NCBI GenBank assembly: GCA_948482415.1
Contig: CAOMFZ010000040.1
Coordinates: 1-13,417 of the forward strand
Direction: 5' to 3'
DNA length: 13,417 nt
Source: an uncultured Mailhella sp.
GTDB lineage: Bacteria; Desulfobacterota; Desulfovibrionia; Desulfovibrionales; Desulfovibrionaceae
A program made the translations under genes and the position numbers. Each line of letters begins with the position of its first letter. Position 1 is the stretch's first letter. The notes beneath the pieces are model-generated. The model was not told the origin of the DNA. It saw only the letters and a program-made list of their open reading frames with translations, and ran no database searches. Positions 6,369 to 13,417 of the stretch are shown piece by piece.

Positions 6369-7982
6369 TTAATTCTTTTCGTAAACAATTTCTCCGCCGC
6401 AGATTGTCTTTAATACCTGCGTATTTTTTATTTCTGCGGAAGGAATTTTTTCAAGATCAGCACTTAATAAAACAAAGTCTGCAAAATAACCCGGTTTTAA
6501 ACAGCCTCTGTTATGTTCACCGCCGCAGCAAAGTGCAGCATTAACAGTATATGCTTCAAGAGCTTGTCTCGGGGTTATCTTTTGGTCTTCACCATAAACA
6601 ACACCGCCGGAGCTGGTACGGTTAACAGCCACATGCATGCTTTCAAGTGCGGTAACAGGCAAAACAGGGGTATCAACGTGCAGGGCAAAAGGAAGTCCCA
6701 GACGTACAGCTGAGCCACAGGGATCAAAGCGATTCATGCGTTCAGGGCCGATGAAAATTTTTGCATGGCGGTCGCCCCAGACTTCAACGTGTTTTACAAA
6801 GAATGTAGGAATAATACCGCAGGCTTTCATGCGTTCCAATTGGGAGTCTGAAACCATTTGGGCATGGACGAGCATATGTCTTAAATCAGTGCGCGGATTT
6901 TTCTTTAAAGCTTTTTCAAAGGCAGAAATAACAGCTTCAGAGGCGGCATCACCATTGGTATGGACAGCAATTTGCACATTCATGCAATGGTATTTTTCAA
7001 TCACAGCATCAATTTCTTCCTGAGGATAAAGGAGTTTGCCCTTATAGCCGGGACGGGTATAGTAATCTTTTAAAAGAGCACCTGTAAAACCTTGTATGGA
7101 TCCGTCAGTAAAGTATTTTAATCCGCCGATGGTCACATGATCATTTCCGAAATTATGAAGACCAAAGGAAGCTAGATTTTCATACGCATCAGGAACATAT
7201 TGCAGGTATACACGAGTATTTAATTGTTTTTCTCTTTCTAATTCCAGATAGGATTGGGTGACAATTTGGGCATTGCAGCCAAAACCAAGTCCACCGTCCT
7301 GCACTGTGGTAAAGCCTTGCTTATTGTATTCATGCACAGCTTTCTTGATATTGGCAGTTTGTTGTTCCGGGCTGACTGCAGGTAAATGGTTGAGACATTC
7401 AAAATAGGCTGTTTCTAATAAAAAACCTGTGGTTTGTCCTTGTTCATCAACAACAACTTCACCGCCGGGAATTTTGGTTTGGGCATTGAAAGAAAATTTT
7501 TCTAATGCCAAATCATTGGCATAGCCCATGTGGCTGGAAATATGGGAAACGAGAATGGGGTGTTTGGTGCTTATGGCATTTAATTCGTGTTTATTTAAAT
7601 GTCTGCCGTCAGGAAGACCTGTATCATCAAAGCTGTACCCAATAACCCATTCACCTTCAGGGGTTTGCTCTGCTTTTTCTTTTAATTTTTGAAGAATAGC
7701 CGGAATACTGCCGCAGGAAGGAGCACAGTAAACCTTATCCAGTAAATTGCTGTAAATAGAAAGGTGACTGTGTGTATCAATAAATCCGGGATAAAGCACA
7801 CCGTCACCTAAATCAATTTCATCTATTTTTTGAAATTTTTTATAGGAAGCAGCATAGTCTGAAACTTCTTGTTTTGTGCCTAAAAATTCAATTCGTCCGT
7901 CAGAAACAAGAATTGCTTGAGCATGGGGACATTCCGGGTTGAGAGTGTTAATTTTATTACAATAAAATATTTTTTTTGACAT
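6369..7982 (-). CDS. YtcJ-type metal-dependent amidohydrolase (amidohydrolase family 3)
   Basis: This 537-residue protein has no signal peptide and matches the length and pattern of YtcJ/NfdA-like amidohydrolases, which fold as a TIM barrel with a small beta-sandwich. The metal-site HxH motif is in PGFIDTHSHL (His71, His73). Further on come GGLKYFTDGSIQG (Lys289, a candidate bridging lysine), AVHTNGDAA (His341), LVHAQ (His373) and HVDTPV (Asp437). The C-terminal strand region ends PGYFADFVLLSADLEKIP, typical of the sandwich domain. It is the first gene after a strong promoter and heads the run into the M20 hydrolase and the TRAP genes. Characterised relatives include N-substituted formamide deformylase, but most have unknown substrates. 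A C-N bond hydrolase acting before or after the M20 enzyme is the reasonable inference. Confidence 0.88.
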   Translation of the reverse strand: MSKKIFYCNKINTLNPECPHAQAILVSDGRIEFLGTKQEVSDYAASYKKFQKIDEIDLGDGVLYPGFIDTHSHLSIYSNLLDKVYCAPSCGSIPAILQKLKEKAEQTPEGEWVIGYSFDDTGLPDGRHLNKHELNAISTKHPILVSHISSHMGYANDLALEKFSFNAQTKIPGGEVVVDEQGQTTGFLLETAYFECLNHLPAVSPEQQTANIKKAVHEYNKQGFTTVQDGGLGFGCNAQIVTQSYLELEREKQLNTRVYLQYVPDAYENLASFGLHNFGNDHVTIGGLKYFTDGSIQGFTGALLKDYYTRPGYKGKLLYPQEEIDAVIEKYHCMNVQIAVHTNGDAASEAVISAFEKALKKNPRTDLRHMLVHAQMVSDSQLERMKACGIIPTFFVKHVEVWGDRHAKIFIGPERMNRFDPCGSAVRLGLPFALHVDTPVLPVTALESMHVAVNRTSSGGVVYGEDQKITPRQALEAYTVNAALCCGGEHNRGCLKPGYFADFVLLSADLEKIPSAEIKNTQVLKTICGGEIVYEKN

Positions 7983-7985
7983 AAA

Positions 7986-8052
7986 ATAACCCCGCTAATA
8001 AGATTTTTCTTATAACATATTCAAAAATGAAAAATCTGTCAAGCGAGGTTAT
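7986..8052 (-). promoter_or_regulatory. Nested inverted repeat enclosing the promoter and ribosome site
   Basis: Outer arms 7986-7996 and 8042-8052 pair over 11 bp with one mismatch (ATAACCTCGCT with AGCGGGGTTAT on the minus strand). Inner arms 8001-8009 and 8029-8037 pair perfectly over 9 bp. The outer downstream arm contains the GGGG ribosome site of the amidohydrolase, and the outer upstream arm touches the -35 box. In RNA reading through from clpA the whole structure could form and hide the ribosome site. RNA starting near 8007 would lack the pairing partners. It may instead be a repressor operator or a weak terminator for clpA. Confidence 0.5.
8014..8042 (-). promoter_or_regulatory. Sigma-70-type promoter for the amidohydrolase-TRAP gene run
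   Basis: Minus strand: a perfect -35 box TTGACA (8037-8042), a 17-nt spacer, and a -10 box TATGTT (8014-8019, four of six consensus bases). Transcription would start near 8007, giving a leader of about 25 nt before the ATG at 7982. This is the best promoter match I found in the window. Confidence 0.65.
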
Positions 8053-8106
8053 AGAATGTAAATAATCCTAATTGCTTGTTTTTATAGAGTAAATTTTTTT
8101 CTTTTT

Positions 8107-10473
8107 TTATTGCTCCATTATTTCTTCAGGAACTTTTTGCTTAATTTGTGAATTTTGGGATTTTTCAAAAATAAAATTTAAATGCTCTGCTTCAGGAGTT
8201 TCAGCAATAGCCTTTACTTTTCCGCCCCTGGCAAGTTTACCAAAGAGAACTTCCTTTGCCAGCACATCTTCAATTTCGGTACGAATAAGGCGCTGCAGCG
8301 GTCTTGCTCCCAGTTTAGGGTCATAGCCTTTGCGTGCAAGCCAGTCACGGGCAGAAGATGTCAGTTCAAAAAATACTTTCTTTTCAGAAAGCCCGTTTTT
8401 AAGGTTCAGTAAAACTTTATCCACAATGGGGTGCATTTGCTCAATGCCAAGACTGTTAAAACCAATTATGGCGTCAAGTCTGTTCCGAAATTCAGGGCTG
8501 AAAGTATTTTCCACTGCTTTGGTGCTTTTACTGCTTGCCTGTGTTTTGCCTTTATCCACAAAACCAAGGGGATTGTTTTGCATTTCATTGGCGCCCGCAT
8601 TGGTTGTCATGATTAAAATAACATGGCGGAAATCTGCTTTATAGCCGTTATTATCTGTCAATGTTGCATAATCCATGACTTGGAGCAGAATATTATAAAT
8701 ATCCGGGTGTGCTTTTTCGATTTCGTCAAGAAGCAGCACGGCATGGGGATTTTTGCGGATAGAATCGGTCAAAAGTCCGCCTTGTTCATAGCCCACATAG
8801 CCTGGAGGAGAGCCGATAAGCCTTGCCACTGCATGCTTTTCCATATATTCGCTCATATCAAAGCGCAGGAAAGGGATTTGCAGCAGTTCGGCAATATTCT
8901 TGGCAAGCTCTGTTTTGCCAACGCCGGTAGGTCCATGGAAAAGAAAACTTGCCTGCGGGCGGTTTTCGCCGTTGAGTCCTGCCCGTGCCCGCCATATGGC
9001 ACTGCTGACCGTATCAATGGCTTGTTCCTGTCCGAAAATACGGTTAAGCAGGTCAGATTTCAGATTGCGAAGTTTATTTTTTTCATTGAGACTGACTTGT
9101 GTGGTTGGGATATTTTTCATCCGCGCAATGGTTTCTTCAATATGCTTGACCGTAACAGGCAAGGCACGTTTTTTATTTTGCTCTTTGCCTGTTTTGTAAA
9201 AGCCAAGCTTTACTGAAGCCGCCACTTCATCAAGAATATCAATGGCTTTATCAGGCAAGAGCCTGTCCTGCATATATTTTATGGATAAATCCACTGCTGC
9301 TTCCAAAACGCCTTTTCCGTATTTAACATTGTGGAATGTTTCATAATATTTTTGCAGCCCCTGCAAAATAGCCAGACAGTCATCACGGCTTGGTTCTTTG
9401 ATATCAATGACTTGGAAACGGCGGGATAAAGCTCTGTCTTTTTCAAAATGGTTGCGGTACTCTTCATAGGTGGTGGAGCCAATGCAGCGCAAATCACCGC
9501 TTGCCAAAATGGGTTTGAGCAGGTTGGAAGCGTCCATGGAACCGCCGCTTGTGGCACCGGCTCCCACAAGAGTATGAATTTCGTCAATAACAAGAATGGA
9601 TTGCGGCATGTCCTGCAATTCTTTGACAACTTGCTTAAGACGATTTTCAAAATCCCCGCGGTATTTTGCACCGGCTAAAAGAGCGCCCATATCAAGGGCA
9701 AAGACTTTGCAGTTTTTGAAATCTTCCGGAACATTGCCCTTTGCAATGGCAAGCGCAACGCCTTCAGCAATGGCAGTTTTCCCTGTTCCGGGTTCGCCGA
9801 GGAAAAGCGGATTATTTTTCTTGCGGCGGGAAAGTACTTCTAACGTACGCTGCAGTTCATTTTCCCGTCCAATAAGCGGGTCAATTTTGCCTTGATTGGC
9901 CTTATCAATTAAATCAATGGCAAAGAGCTCCAAAGCAGATTGCTTTTCAGCGTCCGGTTCAGCTTTTTCCTGATTTTTCCTGCGGGCGCGTAAATCGTCT
10001 CCCATCTCGCTGATATCACTGATGATAATGTTATCAATAGGCGTTGAAGACTGTGACTTTTCACGGCTGACAATATCTTTGATTTGGGCAGGAATAACGC
10101 CTTGTTTTTTGATAAAATACGCTGCCCAGGAATCCTGTTCTGCATACAGATGAATAAGGAAATTTCCTATTTCAGCCTGTTTGTTGGTTTGTGCCTGTTC
10201 ACGCAGACAGCGTTCCAAAACTCTTGTCACGGCAGGTGTTTGCATGATTTCTCCTTTATCTTCAGGAGAAACCGCAGTCATATTTTCGTCTAAATATTGT
10301 TCTAAATTTTTACGCAGTTCGTGTATATCAATATTACAGGCGGCTAAAATTCTTTGTCCTGTTTTTTCATAAGTAATGGCAAGGAGTATATGCTCTAATG
10401 TCATAAACTCATGGTGTCTGTTTCTGATTTGCAGGACAGCAAGAGCAAGCGCCTGCATAAGTGAGCGTCCCAT
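8107..10473 (-). CDS. clpA: ATP-dependent Clp protease ATP-binding subunit ClpA
   Basis: This 788-residue AAA+ unfoldase feeds proteins into ClpP. The N-terminal Clp repeat domain begins at once (HHEFMTLEHILLA, 20-32), as in known ClpA, which supports the chosen start. An AAGGA site stands 8 nt upstream. Nucleotide domain 1 has Walker A GEPGTGKT (226-233) and Walker B ILVIDEIH (293-300). Nucleotide domain 2 has Walker A GPTGVGKT (514-521), Walker B LLLDEIEK (580-587) and a sensor-2 GARPLQR (722-728). A short LGF loop (636-638) fits the (I/L/V)-G-(F/L) tripeptide that docks to ClpP. There is no long coiled-coil middle domain, which excludes ClpB. The gene follows clpS by 33 nt. No clear terminator follows apart from the inverted repeat in the next spacer. 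ClpP is not in the window. Confidence 0.97.
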   Translation of the reverse strand: MGRSLMQALALAVLQIRNRHHEFMTLEHILLAITYEKTGQRILAACNIDIHELRKNLEQYLDENMTAVSPEDKGEIMQTPAVTRVLERCLREQAQTNKQAEIGNFLIHLYAEQDSWAAYFIKKQGVIPAQIKDIVSREKSQSSTPIDNIIISDISEMGDDLRARRKNQEKAEPDAEKQSALELFAIDLIDKANQGKIDPLIGRENELQRTLEVLSRRKKNNPLFLGEPGTGKTAIAEGVALAIAKGNVPEDFKNCKVFALDMGALLAGAKYRGDFENRLKQVVKELQDMPQSILVIDEIHTLVGAGATSGGSMDASNLLKPILASGDLRCIGSTTYEEYRNHFEKDRALSRRFQVIDIKEPSRDDCLAILQGLQKYYETFHNVKYGKGVLEAAVDLSIKYMQDRLLPDKAIDILDEVAASVKLGFYKTGKEQNKKRALPVTVKHIEETIARMKNIPTTQVSLNEKNKLRNLKSDLLNRIFGQEQAIDTVSSAIWRARAGLNGENRPQASFLFHGPTGVGKTELAKNIAELLQIPFLRFDMSEYMEKHAVARLIGSPPGYVGYEQGGLLTDSIRKNPHAVLLLDEIEKAHPDIYNILLQVMDYATLTDNNGYKADFRHVILIMTTNAGANEMQNNPLGFVDKGKTQASSKSTKAVENTFSPEFRNRLDAIIGFNSLGIEQMHPIVDKVLLNLKNGLSEKKVFFELTSSARDWLARKGYDPKLGARPLQRLIRTEIEDVLAKEVLFGKLARGGKVKAIAETPEAEHLNFIFEKSQNSQIKQKVPEEIMEQ

Positions 10474-10506
10474 ATATTTTTTCCTTATAAATTTTGTCAG
10501 CCTTTA

Positions 10507-10815
10507 TTACACTTCTTCCATGGTGCACAATAAAGGGAAATGGGCATTTTTTGCTAAATGCAATACTCTAAAAATACGAAATTCGGCAATTTCACGGGGA
10601 TAAATGCCGCAAATTTCTTTGCCCTGTGTGTGAATTTTCATCATAATTTCAGAAGCGTCTTCCACACTTTTATGGAAAACATCGACCAGAATCTGCACAA
10701 CAAAATCCATGGTCGTCACATTGTCGTTGTGCATAATTACTTTATATAATTTAGGTTCTTGAATATCTTGTTCATTTTCAAGCAAGGGTTGATTTTCTGC
10801 TGGATTATTACTCAT
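10507..10815 (-). CDS. clpS: ATP-dependent Clp protease adaptor ClpS
   Basis: This 102-residue adaptor delivers proteins with N-degron residues to ClpA. After a flexible acidic N-terminus of about 22 residues comes the ClpS core: YKVIMHNDNVTTMDFVVQIL (24-43) and MKIHTQGKEICGIYPREIAE (59-78). By alignment with E. coli ClpS, Asn30, Asp31 and His62 line the amino-terminus pocket and Met36 is the gatekeeper. Residue 32 is Asn where E. coli has Asp. A GAGGT site is about 6 nt from the ATG. An overlapping ATG 4 nt upstream is out of frame. The immediate clpS-clpA order is the common proteobacterial arrangement and supports both calls. Confidence 0.95.
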   Translation of the reverse strand: MSNNPAENQPLLENEQDIQEPKLYKVIMHNDNVTTMDFVVQILVDVFHKSVEDASEIMMKIHTQGKEICGIYPREIAEFRIFRVLHLAKNAHFPLLCTMEEV

Positions 10816-10878
10816 ACATACACCTCAGTATACAAATAAGCATACAAAAAAAACTTGCAAGCAGTTTGAGGAAAAAAT

Positions 10879-10910
10879 CCGAAAAGAGCTATGAAAGACA
10901 GCTCTTTTTT
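10879..10910 (-). terminator. Hairpin terminator after the cysteine-rich gene, possibly bidirectional
   Basis: A 9-bp stem (AAAAGAGCT with AGCTCTTTT, 10882-10890 and 10900-10908) closes a 9-nt loop about 40 nt after the stop of the cysteine-rich gene. Its arms supply a short T-run on the minus strand, followed by CGGA and six more T. On the plus strand the run is longer (TTTTTT), but no plus-strand gene points here. It separates prfA and the small gene from clpS-clpA. Confidence 0.6.
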
Positions 10911-10951
10911 ATATTTTGGTTTATATCTTGGTTTGGTTAATACTTGTGTTT

Positions 10952-11164
10952 TTACGCCTTATTTTTGAGCACAAGCTGAGCAAATTCTTCAAAAGAATAA
11001 CTTGCTCTTTTTTCAGCATTATCAACAAGATAGAAAAAACAGTTAGGTATTTCTCTTTGTTTTAAATTTTTTTGAATACAAAGGGAACAGCCCCTATCAT
11101 GGTTTACAGGATTAAGAGGGCAGTCCAAATCTTTGCAGGTGCAAAATTCACTGATATTTTTCAT
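10952..11164 (-). CDS. Small cysteine-rich protein, possible metal binder (resembles DUF6485)
   Basis: This 70-residue soluble protein has six cysteines at 8, 10, 15, 26, 29 and 42 plus a histidine at 22. The core runs CTCKDLDCPL, NPVNHDRGCSLCIQKNLK, then REIPNCFF. Regularly spaced Cys and His in a protein this short suggest zinc or an iron-sulfur centre. The pattern resembles the small DUF6485 proteins of anaerobes, a family without a known function. That link is from memory of the motif and is tentative. An AAGG ribosome site stands about 7 nt before the ATG. The gene starts 57 nt after prfA. A TATAAT sequence overlaps the prfA stop but has no good -35 partner, so co-transcription with prfA is as likely. 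Confidence 0.75.
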   Translation of the reverse strand: MKNISEFCTCKDLDCPLNPVNHDRGCSLCIQKNLKQREIPNCFFYLVDNAEKRASYSFEEFAQLVLKNKA

Positions 11165-11221
11165 TTCATACCTTGTCGATAGTATGGGTTTAGAAAATGT
11201 TTTACTTGTTTTTACACCATA

Positions 11222-12289
11222 TTATAAATTTTCAGCTTTCAGGGCTTCTGCCTGAGCATGGCTTGCAAGTTCGTCAATAATACCCTGAATTTCACCGTCC
11301 ATAAAGCGTTCCAAAGAATATATGGTTACATTGACGCGGTGGTCGGTAATTCTGCCTTGCGGATAGTTATAGGTGCGGATGCGTTCGGAGCGGTCACCGC
11401 TGCCCACTTGAGATTTTCTGTCCGCAGCAAGTTCTGCATGCTGGCGTTCCTGTTCTGCCTGTAAAATACGGGAAGCAAGAACTTTCATGGCACGGGCTTT
11501 ATTTTTGTGCTGGGATTTTTCGTCCTGACAGGTTACCACTGTGCCTGTGGGGATATGGGTAATGCGCACAGCGGATTCTGTTTTGTTAACGTGCTGTCCT
11601 CCGGCACCGGACGCACGGTATACGTCAATACGCAAATCTTCAGGGCGGATATCAACGTCAACTTCATCAGCTTCCGGCATAACGGCAACTGTCGCCGCAG
11701 ACGTATGTATTCTGCCTTGAGATTCGGTTGCCGGAACACGCTGTACGCGGTGGGTGCCGGATTCATATTTCAAATGGCTGTATACGCGGTTTCCCGTGAT
11801 AAGAGCAATAACTTCTTTATAACCGCCGTTATCGGTGGGGTTTTCGCTCATAATTTCCACTTTCCAGTTCATGCGTTCCGCATAGCGGATATACATGCGG
11901 AATAAATCGCCTGCAAAAAGGGCAGCTTCTTCGCCGCCGGTACCTGCACGGATTTCAAGCACAATATTTTTTTCATCAAGCGGGTCAGGCGGAAGAAGCA
12001 TAATTTGCAGCTCCTGTTCCATTTTTGGAAATTCATCATAAAGAATGGCATTTTCTTCTTCTGCCATGCTTTTGATTTCAGGGTCGCTGTCGTGCATGAG
12101 TTCTTTATTATCTTCATATTGCTGTTTGGCTGCTTTATATTTTCTGAAAAGATGGACAACATCATCAAGATCGGCATGCGCTTTGGCAATTTTGCGATAT
12201 TTTTCCTGATCTTCAAAAATTTCAGGCAGTGCCAATTCTTTTTCCAATTCAAGATATTGCTTTTCCAATGCTTCTAATTTTTCAAACAT
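11222..12289 (-). CDS. prfA: Peptide chain release factor 1
   Basis: This 355-residue RF1 releases the finished protein at UAA and UAG codons. The start is set at the ATG at 12289 because MFEKLEALEKQY is the usual RF1 beginning and AAGGA lies 6 nt upstream. The frame stays open for 38 more codons upstream, but these overlap the end of the DUF1385 gene and match nothing in RF1. The long coiled-coil domain 1 covers about 1-100. The stop-codon-reading tripeptide is PAT (186-188, RVPATESQGRIHTSAATVAV), which marks RF1 and not RF2. The catalytic GGQ is at 230-232 (GAGGQHVNKTESAVRI); its Gln is normally methylated by PrmC, which is not seen here. The gene is 19 nt after DUF1385, so the two are probably one transcript. 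Confidence 0.97.
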   Translation of the reverse strand: MFEKLEALEKQYLELEKELALPEIFEDQEKYRKIAKAHADLDDVVHLFRKYKAAKQQYEDNKELMHDSDPEIKSMAEEENAILYDEFPKMEQELQIMLLPPDPLDEKNIVLEIRAGTGGEEAALFAGDLFRMYIRYAERMNWKVEIMSENPTDNGGYKEVIALITGNRVYSHLKYESGTHRVQRVPATESQGRIHTSAATVAVMPEADEVDVDIRPEDLRIDVYRASGAGGQHVNKTESAVRITHIPTGTVVTCQDEKSQHKNKARAMKVLASRILQAEQERQHAELAADRKSQVGSGDRSERIRTYNYPQGRITDHRVNVTIYSLERFMDGEIQGIIDELASHAQAEALKAENL

Positions 12290-12308
12290 GGGGTATCCTT
12301 TATATTCA

Positions 12309-13301
12309 TCAATCAAGGGTTTTATAGGGTACTGTTTCAAATAGCTGTGAGTTATCCTGAACAACTTCCCTGAGTGCAATAACTGCAACTTCAAGCTGTG
12401 CAATGCTTGGTTCTTTTGTGGTCAGAAGCTGCAGAACCAAGCCCGGGAAAGAAAGAAGCTTCAAGAAAATTTTTAAGAAACGATTTGTTGTTCCTTTGGC
12501 AGATGCCCGGATTAACTCATAGGCACAGGCACTGATGGGTATAATCAGAACAATCTTAAAAAGAATAACAACGCTATGTATCATAACATTATTTTCTGAA
12601 AGAGGAAAGAACAAAATAAGGGGTATAAAAATGCTGTGGACTATAATCGCAAGGAACAGCACAAAAAGAATGAAACTTGTGCCGCAGCGGGGATGAAGCC
12701 TGGAACAATGCATGGCATTTTGGGCAGATACTGTCATTTCATTTTCATAACAGGAAATAACTTTATGTTCTGCACCGTGATACTGGAGAACTTCCCGCAC
12801 GTCAGGAATAAGGGAAATGCAGTAAATATAGCCTAAAAAGAGAAATATTTTGAATAGACCGTCCCAAACATGGAAAGAAAGATTATTTATATTTCCGCCA
12901 AAGCCAAAATATTCCATGCCAAGGGCAAACAAATGGGGAAGAACAATAAAAAGGGCAACGGCAAGAAATAAGGCAGCAGCAAAACTAAAAACAGCCTGAA
13001 AACAAGACGTTTTTCCGGCATGCGTTTCCGCAAGATCAGCAGAACGATTTAATGCTTTGATGCCGTTAATCAGGGTTTCCAGCAAAATGGGAAAACCGCG
13101 GATAAATGTTTTTTGCAAAAGGCTGTATTTGGAAATACTGTACCAGCTGTGATGTTCCACAAGAATTTCATTTTCATCATTGCGGACGGCGAGGACATAC
13201 TGGTTGTAATTGCGCATGATAAGTCCGCCCATAACAGCCTGTCCGCCGATATGGGTAGAAAATTTGCAAAACCAGGAAAAAAAGAAAAGAAAAAATTTCA
13301 T
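12309..13301 (-). CDS. DUF1385 family membrane protein (YqhQ-like)
   Basis: From the ATG this is a 330-residue protein of the DUF1385 family, found beside prfA in many bacteria and of unknown biochemical role. Family motifs are clear: HIGGQAVMGGLIMRN near the N-terminus (about 18-32), LQYHGAEHKVISCYE (about 172-186), and SRLHPRCGTSF (about 200-210). The conserved His, Glu and Cys residues could bind a metal, but this is a guess. About five or six hydrophobic segments (near 105-125, 150-170, 210-235 and 240-265, among others) place it in the membrane. The ATG at 13301 overlaps the stop of the preceding frame by ATGA, which favours coupled translation. A TTG at 13319 with AGG upstream would add six residues and cannot be excluded. 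Confidence 0.9.
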   Translation of the reverse strand: MKFFLFFFSWFCKFSTHIGGQAVMGGLIMRNYNQYVLAVRNDENEILVEHHSWYSISKYSLLQKTFIRGFPILLETLINGIKALNRSADLAETHAGKTSCFQAVFSFAAALFLAVALFIVLPHLFALGMEYFGFGGNINNLSFHVWDGLFKIFLFLGYIYCISLIPDVREVLQYHGAEHKVISCYENEMTVSAQNAMHCSRLHPRCGTSFILFVLFLAIIVHSIFIPLILFFPLSENNVMIHSVVILFKIVLIIPISACAYELIRASAKGTTNRFLKIFLKLLSFPGLVLQLLTTKEPSIAQLEVAVIALREVVQDNSQLFETVPYKTLD

Positions 13302-13417
13302 AGTACTTGTCGTTGACAAAAATTGCCTGGAGCATTTCCGATAAATCTTGCGACTTTTCTATGCAGGGGAAAAACTTTAGCTCTGCTGTCCAGTTCTGTA
13401 AGGCTCATTCTTCGCCT
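13298..13417 (-). CDS. C-terminal end of an unidentified gene (cut by window edge)
   Basis: A minus-strand frame enters from the right edge and ends with TGA at 13298-13300, overlapping the DUF1385 ATG as ATGA. It may be the end of a longer gene, or a 36-residue gene from an internal ATG at 13408 (MSLTELDSRAKVFPLHRKVA, then a basic tail). I do not recognise it. The stop-start overlap is the main support. It is not evidently ribosomal protein L31, which often precedes this pair in other genomes. Confidence 0.4.
   Translation of the reverse strand, partial: RRRMSLTELDSRAKVFPLHRKVARFIGNAPGNFCQRQVL

Noticed and set aside
6637..7023. Plus-strand open frame of 128 codons opposite the amidohydrolase
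   Set aside because: It is antisense to conserved motifs of a well-supported gene, with no recognisable domain or upstream context.
8623..9216. Plus-strand open frame of 197 codons opposite clpA
   Set aside because: It lies wholly antisense to a clearly coding AAA+ domain, has no family resemblance, and its openness follows from clpA codon use.
9279..9671. Second minus-strand frame of 130 codons inside clpA
   Set aside because: It is an alternate-frame shadow of nucleotide domain 1 of clpA, whose own frame carries all the motifs.
10816..10860. Promoter for clpS using TATACT or TATGCT as the -10 box
   Set aside because: TATACT would put the start inside the ribosome site, and TATGCT has no acceptable -35 at 15 to 18 nt. 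TTGCAA is at the wrong distance from both.
11507..11905. Plus-strand open frame of 132 codons opposite prfA
   Set aside because: It is antisense to the conserved RF1 core, and its composition (Cys- and Phe-rich) is typical of a shadow frame.
12290..12403. 38-codon upstream extension of prfA
   Set aside because: It overlaps the end of the DUF1385 gene and has no RF1 similarity. The ATG at 12289 has a good ribosome site and the usual RF1 N-terminus.

Overview
All supported genes lie on the minus strand, so the window reads from right to left. The DNA is AT-rich. The gene content (clpS-clpA, a DUF1385 gene next to prfA, and TRAP transporters with several binding proteins) suggests a Gram-negative, probably anaerobic proteobacterium-like organism. 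A low-GC member of the Desulfovibrio group is my best guess, but it is an inference from gene style and not from a marker gene.

Housekeeping half (about 8100-13417): a small unidentified reading frame runs in from the right edge and overlaps the start of a DUF1385 membrane protein by ATGA. Next come prfA (peptide chain release factor 1), a 70-residue cysteine-rich protein, a hairpin terminator, and the proteolysis pair clpS-clpA.

Accessory half (1-8056): a well-formed promoter, enclosed in a nested inverted repeat, starts a run of metabolic genes. In transcription order these are a YtcJ-type amidohydrolase, an M20 hydrolase of the hydantoinase/carbamoylase (HyuC/AllC) type, three tandem paralogous DctP-type TRAP binding proteins, DctQ, DctM, and the start of an NMT1/TauA-like ABC-type binding protein cut by the left edge. 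The layout suggests uptake of one or more small organic acids or amides through a single TRAP permease served by several binding proteins, followed by hydrolysis of C-N bonds in the cytoplasm. The substrate cannot be read from the sequence.

The most unusual part is the dctP array (2257-5054). The third copy has lost exactly 172 codons in frame, apparently between two short direct repeats, and with them the substrate-binding core. A fragment of another dctP 3' end lies beside a perfect 18-bp hairpin between copies two and three. The intergenic spacers carry related hairpins whose stems differ but still pair, and a strong intrinsic terminator separates the array from dctQM. Together these point to an actively rearranging binding-protein array. 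I found no CRISPR array, RNA gene, insertion sequence or phage gene.
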